DNA of 14,864 nucleotides from Bacillota bacterium (lineage in GTDB: Bacteria > Bacillota > Clostridia > Acetivibrionales > DTU013). Made by a program: the position numbers and the translations under genes. Shown one piece after another: positions 14,830 through 14,864 of this stretch. The notes beneath the pieces were generated by a model that was given only the letters and a program-made list of their open reading frames with translations, was not told the DNA's origin and searched no databases. The stretch covers positions 1 to 14,864 of the forward strand of contig JAEWQC010000003.1 of NCBI GenBank assembly GCA_023399355.1, in the 5' to 3' direction. Position 1 is the first letter of the stretch; every line of letters starts with the position of its first letter.

Positions 14830-14864
14830 GGCGGTTATACCAATCACCCTTTCTCACATCTATT

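Overview
The window looks like chromosomal DNA from a motile, endospore-forming member of the Firmicutes, most likely a clostridium. It has moderate-to-low G+C, strong Shine-Dalgarno sequences with some GTG and TTG starts, a spore germinant-receptor operon, a CwlD-type spore cortex amidase, and Bacillus/Clostridium-style chemotaxis genes at both ends. No plasmid, phage, intact insertion sequence, CRISPR, tRNA or rRNA was seen.

Layout: (1) 1-470, minus strand: the start of cheA, which runs off the left edge, with a 39-bp tandem repeat coding its first linker. (2) 471-883: a 413-bp gene-free stretch. (3) 884-1234, minus: a stand-alone Smr-domain protein, divergent from (4) 1408-2406, plus: an R. 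etli-type L-asparaginase. (5) 2414-2595: two hairpins and a 20-bp tandem duplication between converging genes. (6) 2596-8673, minus: a carbohydrate block in transcription order ROK repressor, ABC ATPase, permease, substrate-binding lipoprotein, and sorbitol/xylitol-type dehydrogenase. (7) 8883-9641, minus: cwlD. (8) 9738-13808, plus: a germinant-receptor operon in the order A, C, small two-helix membrane protein, B. (9) 13792-14829, minus: cheB, whose 3' end overlaps gerB tail to tail.

How the genes fit together: the ROK protein probably senses a sugar or polyol and controls the transporter operon and itself. A 17-bp element with one mismatch lies in both regulatory regions. The transporter would bring in the substrate and the dehydrogenase would oxidise it. 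The substrate cannot be read from sequence. CwlD helps make the muramic-delta-lactam of spore cortex, and the divergent operon encodes the receptor that triggers germination, so the two form a small spore-exit module.

The most notable architectural point is that cheB and cheA, which are neighbours in the B. subtilis-type fla/che operon, are separated here by about 13.3 kb of unrelated genes. I found no clear case for a wholly new biological system. The best leads are the split che locus, the putative ROK operator, the D-subunit-like small protein in the germination operon, and the hairpins bracketing the binding-protein gene.
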